Shown here: positions 1-11,689 of the stretch, piece after piece
Layout of the letters: every line of letters begins with the position of its first letter
Position numbering within the stretch: the first letter of the stretch is position 1
The notes under the pieces: model-generated
Told to the model about the DNA's origin: nothing
Databases searched by the model: none
What the model saw: the letters and a program-made list of their open reading frames with translations, nothing else
Translations under genes and position numbers: made by a program
Assembly (NCBI GenBank): GCA_030490835.1
Contig: CM059971.1
Span: 25,599,817-25,663,816, forward strand
Length of the DNA stretch: 64,000 nt
Direction of reading: 5' to 3'
Origin: Annona cherimola
Lineage: Eukaryota; Streptophyta; Magnoliopsida; Magnoliales; Annonaceae

Positions 1-1812
1 CATTTTGGAATGATAGTTTACTTTCTATCAAAAAGGTATTTGGATAGCATACGAAAAATTCCTTATAAAAGAAATGCCTGATGAGTAACTTATTTACATG
101 TACCTTTGTGGATATATGCATTGTGATCCTCGCTCTAAACTGCTACCAAGCTTCATTCAAGACTAATTTAGTGGTGATTGTGGTTCATTTGATAAAGTGC
201 ATTCATTCAATCTTGTTGTCATTTCACATATGATTAGTCTAAAATTTAGACTAACATATTTATTAAGTGGATATGGATCTCAGCAAGTGCAATGGTTAGG
301 AGGGATGGTTCATACTTCAATTCAGAGCGTCTATGTTCACGTTTTAAGGAATTTGGACTAGAATATTCTTTCATCAAGTTTGATACTAAGCATATAAATT
401 TCTAACTATTTTCACATTTTATACCAAAAACCAATACCTAGTACTCTTCTAACTGTTTTTGTCGCTACAGTGTCTTAGTTCATAGATTTGACATTCTATT
501 TTCAGGCAGCATTATAGGAATGATTATGTCATTTGATTGTCAAATATAGCTTTGTTTAAGCAATCAGGTTGGGCTCATATAATGGTTTTGCAGATATGTA
601 AGAGATCATGATAATCTTAATACACAAACTAGTGTTATGCTAAAACTTAAAATGAAAATTAAAAACCATTTCGTGGTAGTTGGATAGTCTCACTAAAGAT
701 TTTCCAAAAGTAAATTTTGGTTTTTGTGCCAGTAAAACATCCACGCAAGGGATTATGAAAAAGTAAAAAGTTTAAAATAACCTTCTTATATAGCATAGAA
801 ATGGAGAATTAGAATTTTTACAAAAAACGCTATTGAATATTTAGAAGATGTTCATTAGTTTTGACTCACTGACTCTGTAAAGGCACTGGATGCAATAGTA
901 GATTGTATTGTGGAACATGCATTAGCTTAAATTCATGAAACTATGCTTGGTGGAAGACATGACCAATGCGGTGAATTTAAGGGGTTTTACAAAATTGCTT
1001 TGCGCTAATCAAACTAAACGGGGATGTTTGAATGCATCTTTAGGTAGATCAATTGAGCATGTAATAGTATGTGGAAGAAGAAATGAAAAGAAGATTGTTA
1101 CATTCAAGTGCCAAGAACCAATTTGAATAAAAGGGAAATTTGCAAAGTTTGTGGTTATTTAGGCAACTTGGTAATCTAGGAACAACACAACTTTGAGGAT
1201 GAGTTGTAGACAAAAAAGAGGATTTGAGGTTCATAAGTAGCTAGACTGTGAAGAGGTTGAAATGAACCATAATGAGTCAGTCTATTGCATTCAAATATGC
1301 CATGAAGTGCATTGCTAAATGCTAAGTCTAGCTATTCAAATATTACCTTGATCCTGCCAAAACTGCATTGATGCTATGCCTCGCTCCTCAACACCTAAGT
1401 TGCTCTCTTCATCATCTGGCTTGCTCGGGTTTGTTGTCAAGGTTGCTTTTTATCACTCTAGTGTTGCCCGTATATGCTTTTAGCATTTATCGACTACACA
1501 CATGCAAATGCATTTAGTTAATGACTAAACAAGCATATATTTGTTCAACCTAATGTTTTGTTTGGGGCCAACTAATGTATAGATCAACTCTTCTGTATTG
1601 TTGACTCAAGGAGGTTATATGTGAAAAGTTATCTTAGTAAAATTTATGAACTTTATATTTCTTATTATTAGATAGAATATGGATTAGAAAAAATCTTTTA
1701 CATGCTCATTTTTACCAAAATCCATTTTCCAACTCCCTTCAAAAGTGAGATTTTCTCACTCTTTTAACTTCTTGACTAGCAAGTATAAGCCATACATAAT
1801 AATGGTGGTGGT
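1..1812. other. Intergenic sequence, no gene recognised
   Basis: AT-rich sequence with short reading frames only (longest about 63 codons at 935-1126). None resembles a family I recognise. Because the decayed alpha-mannosidase gene downstream keeps introns, earlier exons of it could lie here, but I looked for the expected conserved segments and did not find them. Confidence 0.5.
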
Positions 1813-3420
1813 GATGCAACTTGTCATTTTCATTGTACTTTTCACGAATTTGAAGATGGAACTGTTCTCCTTTGATTAGCTCACCTATTTGAATTTTTAT
1901 TTTTTGTTTTCTTTAACTTTCTCTTCTAACTTGTGGAAATTTTAGTCATCATCCATGGCGTTGTAAAAAGATATTTTTATTTACGCTGCTTTGTGGCTAC
2001 TTGACAACACATAGTTGCCATAGATTACTAATGAAATTGAATGTGCTAGGTGGGGCTTTAGAACAATGGATTTTGTGAATTCATCTATTCTGATGCTTAA
2101 TTAGAATCAATCATAAACTTTTGGCATAGAAATAGTAAGTTGAATCCATTATGTTTTCATTTTTAGTTGCATCGAGCCACCTGTAACAGACACGGGAAGA
2201 AGAAAAACATTTTAGAATGACCTCAACTCTAACAATCAAATCTAGCATGCTCCTCATTAGTCGTGCTTAAATCTGCGAGGTATGACATTTAAAAAGATGC
2301 ATTTAATCTCTCATTGAAATCTTTTTTGGATCCTCATTTTTCGCAAGAAAATTGTTGTACCTTGTGTTGTAATTGATTCTCTGTTGCTTGTACTGAAATT
2401 GAACAAACGGGAGAGGATAAGGATCTTTTTGTGATGGCAAAAATTGAGCTTAAGAAGATGTTCCTTGACAAGAAGGTGAGTTTAACAAATATGTGCGCTT
2501 TGTTGCATGAATGTTGAGAGCTAGTTCCACTTCTTAAATATATATGGGATGCCATATATCAAATAGACTACCACTTTATTTTGTATATGAAAAGCATGCC
2601 TTCATTATGTTTTCAACACATCTTGGATATCTTCGCTAAGAATAGAAAGCACTTGCCTAGATTCTACTAAGGATAGAACAGGAACACCCATCTACCCAGC
2701 CATGTATGTTATTCTGTAGATAGACATGGATTGGAATGTCATAGACAATTTTAGGTTTATGCTTGCATTTGTCAAGCATGACAAGCAAAGGGCATCAGTC
2801 ATGAGCTAATCTATCTCGCAAGTTGTTCACTGATTAGCAACATCCTTGAAAGGGTCACACAATAACCTATTGGATAAGACTATATATATAGTTTGGATCA
2901 CTATTAGCCATCAACACACTACATAATGGTTGGGAAATCCCACTTTGGTGTGCTTTTATCGAATTGTGTTTTAACAATATTATAAAAAATCTCATTATTA
3001 TTCATGCTCCTAGGAAGTTCCATGAATGGCAATGTGTATTGAGCACAATTTACCACTCTTAACTACTTTATTTTCTACCCAATTTGAAATCTGTAAAATC
3101 ACAAGGACAAAATTTTCTATCAAAAATCTTCTTAATGAAATCAATATGCAAATTTTCCTTATTAATGTAATGTGGCATTCTAGTAGACCACCCAATATTA
3201 ATGCTCACTCCTTTATTCAGATAACAACAGTGATAGAGATGGGCTTGTCTGCCCATCAAGAAGAAATGTTAAAGAAGAGACTAGTTTGCTAAGTGGAAGG
3301 TGTACTGGATGAATAAACGAGTGTCGAAGGAGGACCTGTGCATCCATCCAACCTAGTGGTGGTGCTGGGACCCATGGAAATCCTTACATTTGTTATCATG
3401 TTTGATAATATCAAGGTGTT
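1813..3420 (+). pseudogene. Alpha-mannosidase (GH38, lysosomal/vacuolar type) C-terminal pseudogene fragment
   Basis: Three exon remnants match the extreme C-terminus of plant alpha-mannosidases, vacuolar glycosidases that trim mannose from N-glycans. About 1813-1893 reads EFEDGTVLL, a TGA stop at 1873-1875, then LAHLFE. About 2407-2475 reads GEDKDLFVMAKIELKKMF and ends at a good GTGAGT donor (2476). 3221-3420 follows a TTCAG acceptor and reads VIEMGLSAHQEEMLKKRL, then after stops PSNLVVVLGPMEI. In-frame stops are TAA at 3290-3292 and 3314-3316. The last two exons join in phase 0. Introns are retained, so this is a decayed genomic copy, not a retrocopy. The catalytic N-terminal domain was not found. 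Family assignment rests on recalled conserved motifs of the C-terminal beta-sandwich region. Confidence 0.72.
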
Positions 3421-5437
3421 AGTTCTTATAAGGTAAAGTTGCCTATATTATCCTTGTGCCAAGAGAAAAGATGTCTTCTTATTTATGTATTATATATGCC
3501 TTTGGTTCATGTATCTAAAACATTTCCTATTGATGCAATAGAATCTATATTTGCTCATGACTGTATTTGAAGGATTAAAGAGTAGCACTATGAGAATAGA
3601 TGACATTTTTAAATTTTTATTCTTGCATGATATGACATGAAATTTAACAGAATCATTCACCATTGGCATCCTTTACATTCAGGATTTTGGCTTTACTTGA
3701 ACAAATTCTGATATGGGACCAAGCATGAAGATCTCAAAAAAAAAAAATTTATATGATTCCTTATCCATCCCAATGGCTAGAACACACAATTATATTTTAT
3801 AACAACTTTTCTAACAAAATTTAACCAAATCAAATTTTTATTTTTCAGATGGTAATTGTGATTTAAATCACATAATATGTATTTTGGACCTAGTAAAGGT
3901 CATCTAAACATGAAAGATGTAGCCTAGACCTTAGTCATAAGAACTCACCGGAGCAAATCAAAGCTTACAAAAGATTTGCATCAAATCTAACATTAATATT
4001 CGATATGCTAATTGTCATTAAATACACACAATATGTGGGTTTTTTCATTCTAGTCTTTTTAAATATGCTATTTATTTTTTAATTCATGAGTTTCGCATAT
4101 TTGCTTTTTAAACTCTATACATTTTCCCTACTTGCATTTTTAGTCTCATTGTTAAAATATCCAACTAATCGCTATTATTTATAAGTAAAAAGTCTAAAAT
4201 ATTCTTATGACTTAGTCGAGTTAGGTCAACTCATATATGTAATCAAAACAATTTTATATGTTTTACTTGAGCTTATGAACATGAATCGACTTATGATTAT
4301 GAGACGGCTTATTAAAATAAGTTGACTTATATCTGTTTTGTGAAATTTATAATATATTTGAAGATAAATATATATTTGAAAACATAAAAATTTTTCATTT
4401 ATCTATTATTTAGAACATTTAATAAATACATTTTAAAATAAGATTATTATCATATTGATTATAAGTTTTCAAGTAAAATTTACATTAGAAATATAATTTT
4501 TAAATATAACATGAAGACTAATTTAAAAAACTCATTCAAAATTGCAATTAGAATCAATCTGACCTTGAAAAAGTGTAAAATAGGTCTACAACTTATGACC
4601 TAAAATATGGTAGGAAAGAAATTTTTGAAAATAGAATTAAATTTTGGTCAACCTTGATCTAGATTTGCTAAACCCAAGTTGCATCCTTAGCAAGCAATGC
4701 ACTAATTTAGCCCCTCCTATTGCTGCGTTGCACAGGAATGAGGTTTTTTCAAACCCAACTCGCCATAGTCATCAATTGTCTTTAGAGACGTCTATTGATG
4801 GGCCTTCCTTTGGCCCAGACTACTTCTCTGGTCAAGGGTTCATTATTGTGACACTGAGCTTGCCAATATCGGCTCCAAATTGCTTCGAGCCCAACATGAA
4901 AGGGGGGAAAATGCAGACAGGCAAGTTGTAAACATGGACGATTTTGGTGTGTGTTTTTGTTAACAAGGGAGTTTTGTAAAAATTTCTCGTCCATATGGAT
5001 TTTATTGCAAAACTTTCATAAATAACTTAACAATCCAATGACTCCCTTCAGTAACGTCAGTGGGTTTTTGCAGACTCCAAACTTTTTTTTTAAAAAAACT
5101 TTTAATCATATATTTGCAACCTTAGGTGATAGTTGGTAATTAATAAAATATTTTGTGGGTATTTTGAACCAATTTGATGTGTAGTTAATTGAGTATAATG
5201 TGAAATTTTTTAAAAATATATGTTTTTGCAACATTTGGACATTAAATATATATTTCAAGTTATCTAAATGATTTTATGATATATTTTTTTAAAAATTTGT
5301 CACAACGGAAATAAGCGCGCTTGAGATTTATTTGATGAATATTTATTAAGCATATTAAAATTAGTTGGGAAGATATTTAATAAGAAATAAATAATTAAAA
5401 ATTACTTGTTTTGCAGGACCAAGCGTGGCCCATCAAT
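3421..5437. other. AT-rich intergenic sequence
   Basis: No recognisable gene. Contains a short A-run near 3737-3749. A 95-codon open frame at 4644-4931 has no family resemblance and lies in slightly more GC-rich sequence. 4200-4340 contains several GTCGACTT/AAGTTGACTT-like words, but not the ordered repeat seen in the Sirevirus LTRs further on. Confidence 0.5.
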
Positions 5438-5451
5438 AATTATCTATGGTA
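5438..5451. repeat. Left 14-bp target-site duplication of the LINE
   Basis: AATTATCTATGGTA occurs immediately before the LINE 5' end and again, identical, right after its poly(A) tail at 11676-11689. This is the expected product of target-primed reverse transcription and fixes both ends of the insertion. Confidence 0.92.
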
Positions 5452-5686
5452 CTTTGTTTTTTCTTTCAAAAACATTTTTTAAGCTTCAATATAAGTTTAC
5501 CTTAAGAGTCCGGCCTCTGTAAGTCCCGCGTGGCGACGATAGACTCCCTTTCGGCGTGAGTGGGACTGAGTGCTGGTGTCGGAGGGGGGAAACGCCCGTT
5601 TGCTTTTGGCCATAGCAGGGACGGTCGGAGGAGTACTGAGAAGAGACGCTATTTGCTATCTGTGGGCGACAACGGGCAAACCTCAC

Positions 5687-7504
5687 ATGATGAATCCTAG
5701 CGAGGCAGACCTTCTGGGTGCCGAACTACAGACAATGACCATTGCAACCTCTGCATTCCGGAAAATCCAATCGGGTGATAATGCTGCTCTTCTGTGTTCT
5801 CTTTGGTGTTCAAAGTCTTTCAACAAGGAATTCTTTAAAGGAATGCTGAAGCGCTTATGGCGGACGAAAGATAGGTTCTTCTTCACGGAAGTTGGCGACA
5901 ACCTATTCAAAGTGTCTTTTGTCAACAGGGACGATAAGGACTACGTGATGAATGGTAGACCGTGGCTTTTTGAACGGAATATTATCATTCTTGCTGAACT
6001 GGAAGAAGAGCTCGATCATGCCCAGCTTATGCTTGTGAAAACGCCCTTATGGATTCAAGTTCACGGTTTTCCATATATTGTTGACAAGTCGGTCGTGGCA
6101 CAAACCATTGGCAAAACTTTCGACGAGCTGCTGGACTGCCGCATTTCAGATGCCGATTTGAGGATAAAGGTTATGGTTGATTGCCGGGAACCCCTCCGTA
6201 GGGGCATCTTCATTCAGCTTGGAACTCAGCAACGCAAATGGCTGAGCTTCTAGTATGAGAACCTCCCCATGTTTTGTTACTTGTGTGGGATCATGGGGCA
6301 TTCCCATAAAGATTGCCAAGCTCGGGATAAGAATGGACAGCTACCAATGGAGGCAGACTTGCCGTTCGGGAGTTGGCTACGAGTTGGCACTCAACCAATG
6401 AAACTGAAGGAAGAATTTGCTGCTAGAAACCGTATGAAACCAGTCAAGTATATGGGTATCCAAGGGGAGACTTCAGCAGCGGGAATGGAAAAGAAAAACC
6501 CAATGGCCGATTGTGGGGTCCCACCTACGCTGGAAGGCAGATTGGATGGAATGGGCAACCTGATCCAGACGAATGCAGTGTGTGCGGCAGCAAATTCCAC
6601 CATGCAAGTGATGGAAGGCAGATTGGACGGAATGGGAAATCTGATCCAGACGAGTGCACTGTGTGAGGCAGCAAATTCCACCTTGCTGTTGACGGTTGAT
6701 TCTCTAAGGACGGATTTCGATCCCAAACAAGCTCCTCACCAGCCATCTCCTTCGCCTTCATCTCAACAGATTTCTCCCTTAGTTTCTCCACTTGGCCTCA
6801 CACAGACGTTGGACTTTCCCTCCAAGGAACCAGTTAGTACAGAGGAATGGGAGTATTGTATGCTGTCGGGGGTGGGATCCAGGCAAGGAGGCTCTGTAAT
6901 GGGAACACACGTGCAGAAGCAAAACCGCGATCATAGGCCTCAAATTGAACTCTCTCGGGGAGATGTGCCCGAGAGCGATATCCTAACCAAGGTGAAGGAT
7001 GAATGTGGAAGACGGGTGGCTAGCAATGGCGGTCGGGAGTGGCCTATCCAGCTCCATGTGGGGGGACAGTTACAGGTCCTAACCCATATGGCTCATAACA
7101 AAGGACCTGTGACAATAGGGGGGGAAACTATGGAGGAAAGAATATGTTTAGAGGAGAAGATGGGTGATGAGATGATGGATATTCCAATTATGGGGGTCGT
7201 TGTGGGCAAGGGGCAGGTGGTAGGGGAGATGTCCGATGTCAGAGAAGGAGGGGAATCGGGGGGGGGGGGGGTCACGGATGCCATGCAACTCTCTCATGAG
7301 TATAGGGGAAGATGGAAAAGGCGGGCACGCCAAGGCTTGGGCTCGGTGGGGGAGATTTCACAAGCGTCTTTGCCTACTTCCAAAAGGAATAGAGATGGGA
7401 TCCACGAAGACCAAATGTTTTTATCGAAGCGGACAAAGAAGGAGGCTGAAATTGAACTTAAGGAGGTGGAGGCCGCGGGGATCCCCCGGCCCCACCTCAA
7501 TTGA
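5687..7504 (+). pseudogene. LINE ORF1: DUF4283 and CCHC zinc-knuckle RNA-binding protein, one nonsense mutation
   Basis: ORF1 protein of the LINE, presumed to bind element RNA. The frame is open from 5570, but the ATG at 5687 (MMNPSEADLL) is the likelier start. A DUF4283 domain covers about 5760-6250 (SLWCSKSFNKEFFKGMLKRL through PLWIQVHGFP and PLRRGIFIQLG). The zinc knuckle CYLCGIMGHSHKDC (CX2CX4HX4C) lies at about 6272-6315. A single TAG at 6251-6253 splits the frame just before the knuckle; both sides are in the same frame. The remainder is a low-complexity, Gly/Ser/Pro-rich tail containing an 81-bp tandem duplication. The frame ends at 7502-7504, one base before the ORF2 ATG. Confidence 0.9.
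6531..6692 (+). repeat. 81-bp in-frame tandem duplication in LINE ORF1
   Basis: Two adjacent copies encode EGRLDGMGNLIQTNAVCAAA and EGRLDGMGNLIQTSALCEAA, each 27 codons long including the following NST triplet and linker. The copies differ at only a few bases, so the duplication is young relative to the element family. Confidence 0.9.
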
Positions 7505-7505
7505 T

Positions 7506-10500
7506 ATGGCCCTCCTCACCTGGAACTGCCGTGGGCTTGGGAACCCACGCGCAGTTCGATGCCTCCTTGATTTAATCAAGAAACAAGATCCTAAGCTGGT
7601 ATTCCTCTGCGAAACCAAGCGGTTTACTAAGGAAATGGAAGCCATAAGACGAAAACTCCGATTTGACTCCTGTTTTGTGGTGGATCCCTTGGCTAGGAGG
7701 GGGGGCTAGCTCTTTTTTGGAATAATGACCATCCTGCTTCTGTGCGCAGTTTCTCTACTCATCATATTCATGTTGACTTTATGGGATGGCAGTTCACTGG
7801 GTTTTATGGTCACCCAGAAACTCACTGCCGCCATCAAAGCTGGCATATTCTCAATCAATTGGGGACGGGTCGAATTTCCCATGGCTTGTGATGGGAGATT
7901 TCAACGAAGTGGTGGGGCCAAACGAATTTAGCAGCATGAGGACCCGGTCCCAAGGCCAGATGGAGCAGTTTCGTAATTCAATGGACAGATGCAATCTCCA
8001 GGATCTCGGTTTTGTGGGGGCGCCCATGACATGGTCTAATCATCGTAGGGGTTCCCAACGAGTGGAGGCTAGACTTGACCGGGGGCTTGCCAATGCTGCA
8101 TGGCTCCAGCTTTTTCCTCATGCTCGCATCGCACACATCTCGGCTTCTACTTCTGATCACTGCCCGCTTCTTTTAACACTTGATTCTTCACATGGATTGC
8201 ATAGGCCTCCACGAGAATTCAGGTATGAGTTATTCTAGGCCCGTGACCCCGAGGCGAAGAGGATCATTCAACGGGTGTGGGAGGAACACCCAATGGGAAT
8301 TGCGGGGGATGATGCGACCCCGAATGAGAAAATTAGGCGTTGCGGCGTCCTACTTTCCAGATGGAACCGATTGGCAAGGGGTAATCTGCGACAAGCAATT
8401 GTAAGGAAACAAAAAGAACTTTCGCGTTTAATGTGTCAGAACCCTAACGATGGTCGTGATGATTCCATTAACAGGTTGAAATCCCAGATAAATCTTTTGC
8501 TCGAGGATGAGGAGAGGTTGTGGCAGATGCGGGCAAAAACACACTGGCTTCACCAGGGTGACAGGAATACGGGTTTCTTTCATCATATGGCTTCAAAGCG
8601 AAGGAGGGCTAATCGGATTGATGCACTTAGAGACACGAATGGGCGCTGGATCAAGGACCAAGATCAGATGCTGAATTTGGCTGTCTCCTATTTCTCTGAC
8701 ATCTATGCTCACTCTGCCACTACAGATGCAAGCTGGATAAACGATCATTTTACCAGAAGGATCTCAGATGTTCAGAGGCAGACTTCGATTGGGCCTCTGG
8801 TCTGGGAGGAAGTGGAGAGTGCGATTAGAAGCATGAGCCCAACCAAGGCCCCGGGACCAGATGGGATGTCGTCTGGCTTTTTTCAGCAGAATTGGACTAT
8901 TGTGGGTAAGGAGATCTTCATGTGGTGCAAACGCTTTATGGAGGAGGACAATCAATGCCGCCGTGATAGTCTCATTCGCGAATCAAATAACACGGCTTTG
9001 GTCTTAATTCCTAAGGTGGCGGGGGGCGCAAGAACTATCCAAATTTCGCCCGATCAGCTTATGCAATGTTGTATACAAAATTTTGGCTAAGGTACTAGCG
9101 AACAGACTCAAAGGGGTGCTACATGAGGTTATTGGTGCGGAACAGAGTGCGTTTGTCCCAGGCAGGCTCATCACGGATAATATGTTGGTTGCCTACGAAG
9201 CTATCCACTCTCTACGACGTCGTAGGAGTGGCAGTCGACGGGAGATGGCTGTTAAGCTTGATATGTCAAAGGCCTATGATAGGGTCGAATGGGATTTTCT
9301 CTGCCAAGTAATGGAAATGATGAATTTCAGTCCCATATGGATCCAATGGATCAGAAGCTGCTTATCAACAGTTACTTTCCGCATTAAACTGAACGGATTC
9401 AAATCCCGGTGCTTCCAACCATATAGGGGTCTAAGACAGGGTGACCCACTGTCTCCCTATCTTTTTCTTCTATGTGCGGAAGGCTTGTCGGTGCTCATTT
9501 CAAATGCGGCAGCGAGAGGCGCACTGAGTGGAATCAGAATAAACCCGAGGGGACCACAACTTACTCACCTATTGTTTGCGGACGATGCCCTACTTTTCAT
9601 TAAGGCTGATGAACAGAATATTAAGGCCCTTTTGGACATCCTTTCCCAATACTCTTCCTCTTCTGGTCAACTGATCAATGTGGACAAGACCTCCTTCTTT
9701 TTTAGCACAAATATGTCTATATATGAAAGGGGGGTCCTGTAAAACCTGTTTGGCGCCCCGGGTCGGGATCTCCACCATTACCTCGGCCTTCCCGCTTGGC
9801 TGAGCAGATCCAAGACAAATATGTTCAAAAGCATCAAAGAGCGAATTTGGCACAGAATTCAGGGGTGGAAGGGGTGCCTTTTGTCCTGGGGCGGGAAAGA
9901 AGTTCTTCTAAAAGCTGTGGCCCAAGCAATTCCATCATATACCATGAGTCTTTTTTTGCTGCCTAACTCTTTTTGCCGGACTATAAATGGAATGTTAAGC
10001 AGATTTTGGTGGGGCGACAAGGGGGATAAAAGGAAAATGAGTTGGGTCACTTGGAAGGAAATGTGTAAATCGGATAGGGCAGGCGGAATGGGTTTCAGGG
10101 ATATCATCAATTTCAACTTTGCCCTTTTGGCTAAGCAGGTCTTCAGATTAGCTACGGGATCCGCCTCCCTCTGCTACGAGGTGTTGAAGGCAAGATATTT
10201 CAAGAATTCAGATATATGGGATTGCAGTGCTAGGCCCTCGGACTCCTATACCTGGAAATGCATTCTAAGGGCACGTGATGCTGTCTATGCGGGGTGCAAA
10301 TGGAGAGTGGGTAATGGGATGAGGATCCAGTTCTTTGGCGATCTCTGGCTCAATTCAGTGCTCTCCAAGGCGGGTCCTCTCCCGTGCTCCATTTCGGAGG
10401 AGGCCTGTGTTTGTGACTTTATCAATGGGGAAACCAAATCCCGGGTTAAGGATCAGATTGTGGCGGCGGTTGGCGAGGCTCGTTGGCAGGAGATTAGCCT

Positions 10501-11641
10501 TATTCCACTTCCACAGGGCGAGGCGGTGGACTGTATTTACTGGGCCCATGAACCAAATGGTCAATTCTCGGTCAAATCGGCCTACAGGCTGCTCTCTCAG
10601 AGTCCGGAGAGCCACAACCTCTCGTCCTTCTATAGGGCCATCTGGAGGACAAACCTTCCAAGCAAGGTGATGTTTTTTGGCTGGCGGCTGGTACGGAATG
10701 CTCTCCCCACTTTGCAGAATTTATCTTCGAGGGGTATTCAGGTGGATACTACCTGTTTCTTTTGTAAGGGGGAGGTGGAAAACTCTGACCACCTCTTTTG
10801 GGAATGCCCTCATATTGCATGGCTTAGTCGCGTGGCTGCTAGGCTGAACTCTCCTCCGCTCTCTGTGATTCAAACGCTGTGTACTCTGTCCCTAAGGAAT
10901 CAATTGCTGGATTTGGCTTTCTTTATCCTTTTTTGTTGGAGGGTCTGGTTTCTAAGGAACAAGCTGAGAGAAGACGGGGACCCACCGGTTTTCCATATGA
11001 TTCTTCCTTGGTGCCGTGACTACTGCAAACAATTCCGCAGGGCAAAGCTCCTTAGTCAGACGAGTGTTCTCGATCTTCCATTAGTGGCCAGGTGGACAAA
11101 GCCGCCTGCGGGGGCTTTCAAGATGAATGTTGATGCGCGAGCCTCGGATGTTATGGGTGTTACGGGTTTAGCGGCTATCATCAGAGACTCCAGGGGCCGC
11201 TTCATTGCTGCCAGGGGGTGGAGATGGATGGGCACGATGGAGCCGCTCCTTATGGAGGCCCACGCTTTCTTATTGGCAACCAAGTGGGCGATTCAACTGA
11301 AGCTGAGCCAGGTTCTAATTGAATCCGATTCTCTACTACTTTGCCAGTATTTATCCAAAGACTGCACAATATCCTCTCCGGTGGGGCATGTCATTTCTGA
11401 GATCAGATCTATTTTTGCTACTTATGACTACCTCTCTATTCATCATGTTCTTAGACAGGGTAATGAGGTGGCCCATTCCTTAGCCGAGGTGGCCTCTTGT
11501 TCTGATGTACATCAGCTACTTTGGTGGGGGAATCCCCCCCAAGTAGTCATAAGAAAACTGTGTATAAATAATTTTTTGGCAATGCATTGCTCGGATTACT
11601 CTCCTCCGAACCCTTTCCAAAGGGAAAGGGCGTTGGGATAG
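7506..11641 (+). pseudogene. LINE ORF2: endonuclease, reverse transcriptase, zf-RVT and RNase H, with five breaks
   Basis: Polyprotein that nicks the target and copies the element RNA. Start MALLTWNCRGLGNP at 7506. APE-type endonuclease motifs: FLCETK near 7600, GDFNE at 7894-7908 and SDH at 8152-8160. The reverse transcriptase includes KAPGPDGM (about 8848), the LRQGDPLSPYLFLLCAEGLS block (about 9430-9490) and catalytic FADD at 9575-9586. zf-RVT lies at about 10640-10830 (LPSKVMFFGWRL, then CFFC and H...C). RNase H of the plant RVT_3 type runs from about 11120 to 11500 (NVDA, EAHAFLLATKWA, ESDSLL, GNEVAHSLAEV). Breaks: a one-base loss in the G-run 7699-7705, a frameshift at about 7850-7880, TAG at 8236-8238, a frameshift at about 9020-9041 and TAA at 9740-9742. 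From 9743 to the TAG/TAA at 11641 the frame is continuous. Confidence 0.93.
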
Positions 11642-11675
11642 AGTAATTCTTCCATCAAAAAAAAAAAAAAAAAAA

Positions 11676-11689
11676 AATTATCTATGGTA
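11676..11689. repeat. Right 14-bp target-site duplication of the LINE
   Basis: Identical to 5438-5451 and placed directly after the poly(A) tail (A-run from 11657). The boundary between tail and duplication is ambiguous by the two leading A residues. Confidence 0.92.

Larger units (their letters stand above)
5452..11675 (+). mobile_element. Full-length plant LINE (L1-like, RNase H-bearing), inactive
   Basis: About 6.2 kb bounded by a perfect 14-bp target-site duplication. The order is a 5' leader (5452-5686), ORF1 with DUF4283 and a CCHC knuckle, ORF2 with APE endonuclease, reverse transcriptase, zf-RVT and plant RNase H, then a short 3' end and a poly(A) tail of about 20 A (from 11657). ORF1 and ORF2 are separated by one base (stop ending at 7504, ATG at 7506). 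Six breaks disable it: TAG in ORF1 at 6251, and in ORF2 three frameshifts plus TAG at 8236 and TAA at 9740. The intact tail, perfect duplication and few breaks suggest a relatively recent insertion. Confidence 0.95.

Noticed and set aside
4644..4931. 95-codon frame as a small gene
   Set aside because: No family resemblance, no upstream or downstream exon, and its codons overlap an equally open minus-strand frame.
6391..7333. Minus-strand frames across LINE ORF1
   Set aside because: Shadows of the ORF1 coding sequence, low-complexity and without a domain.
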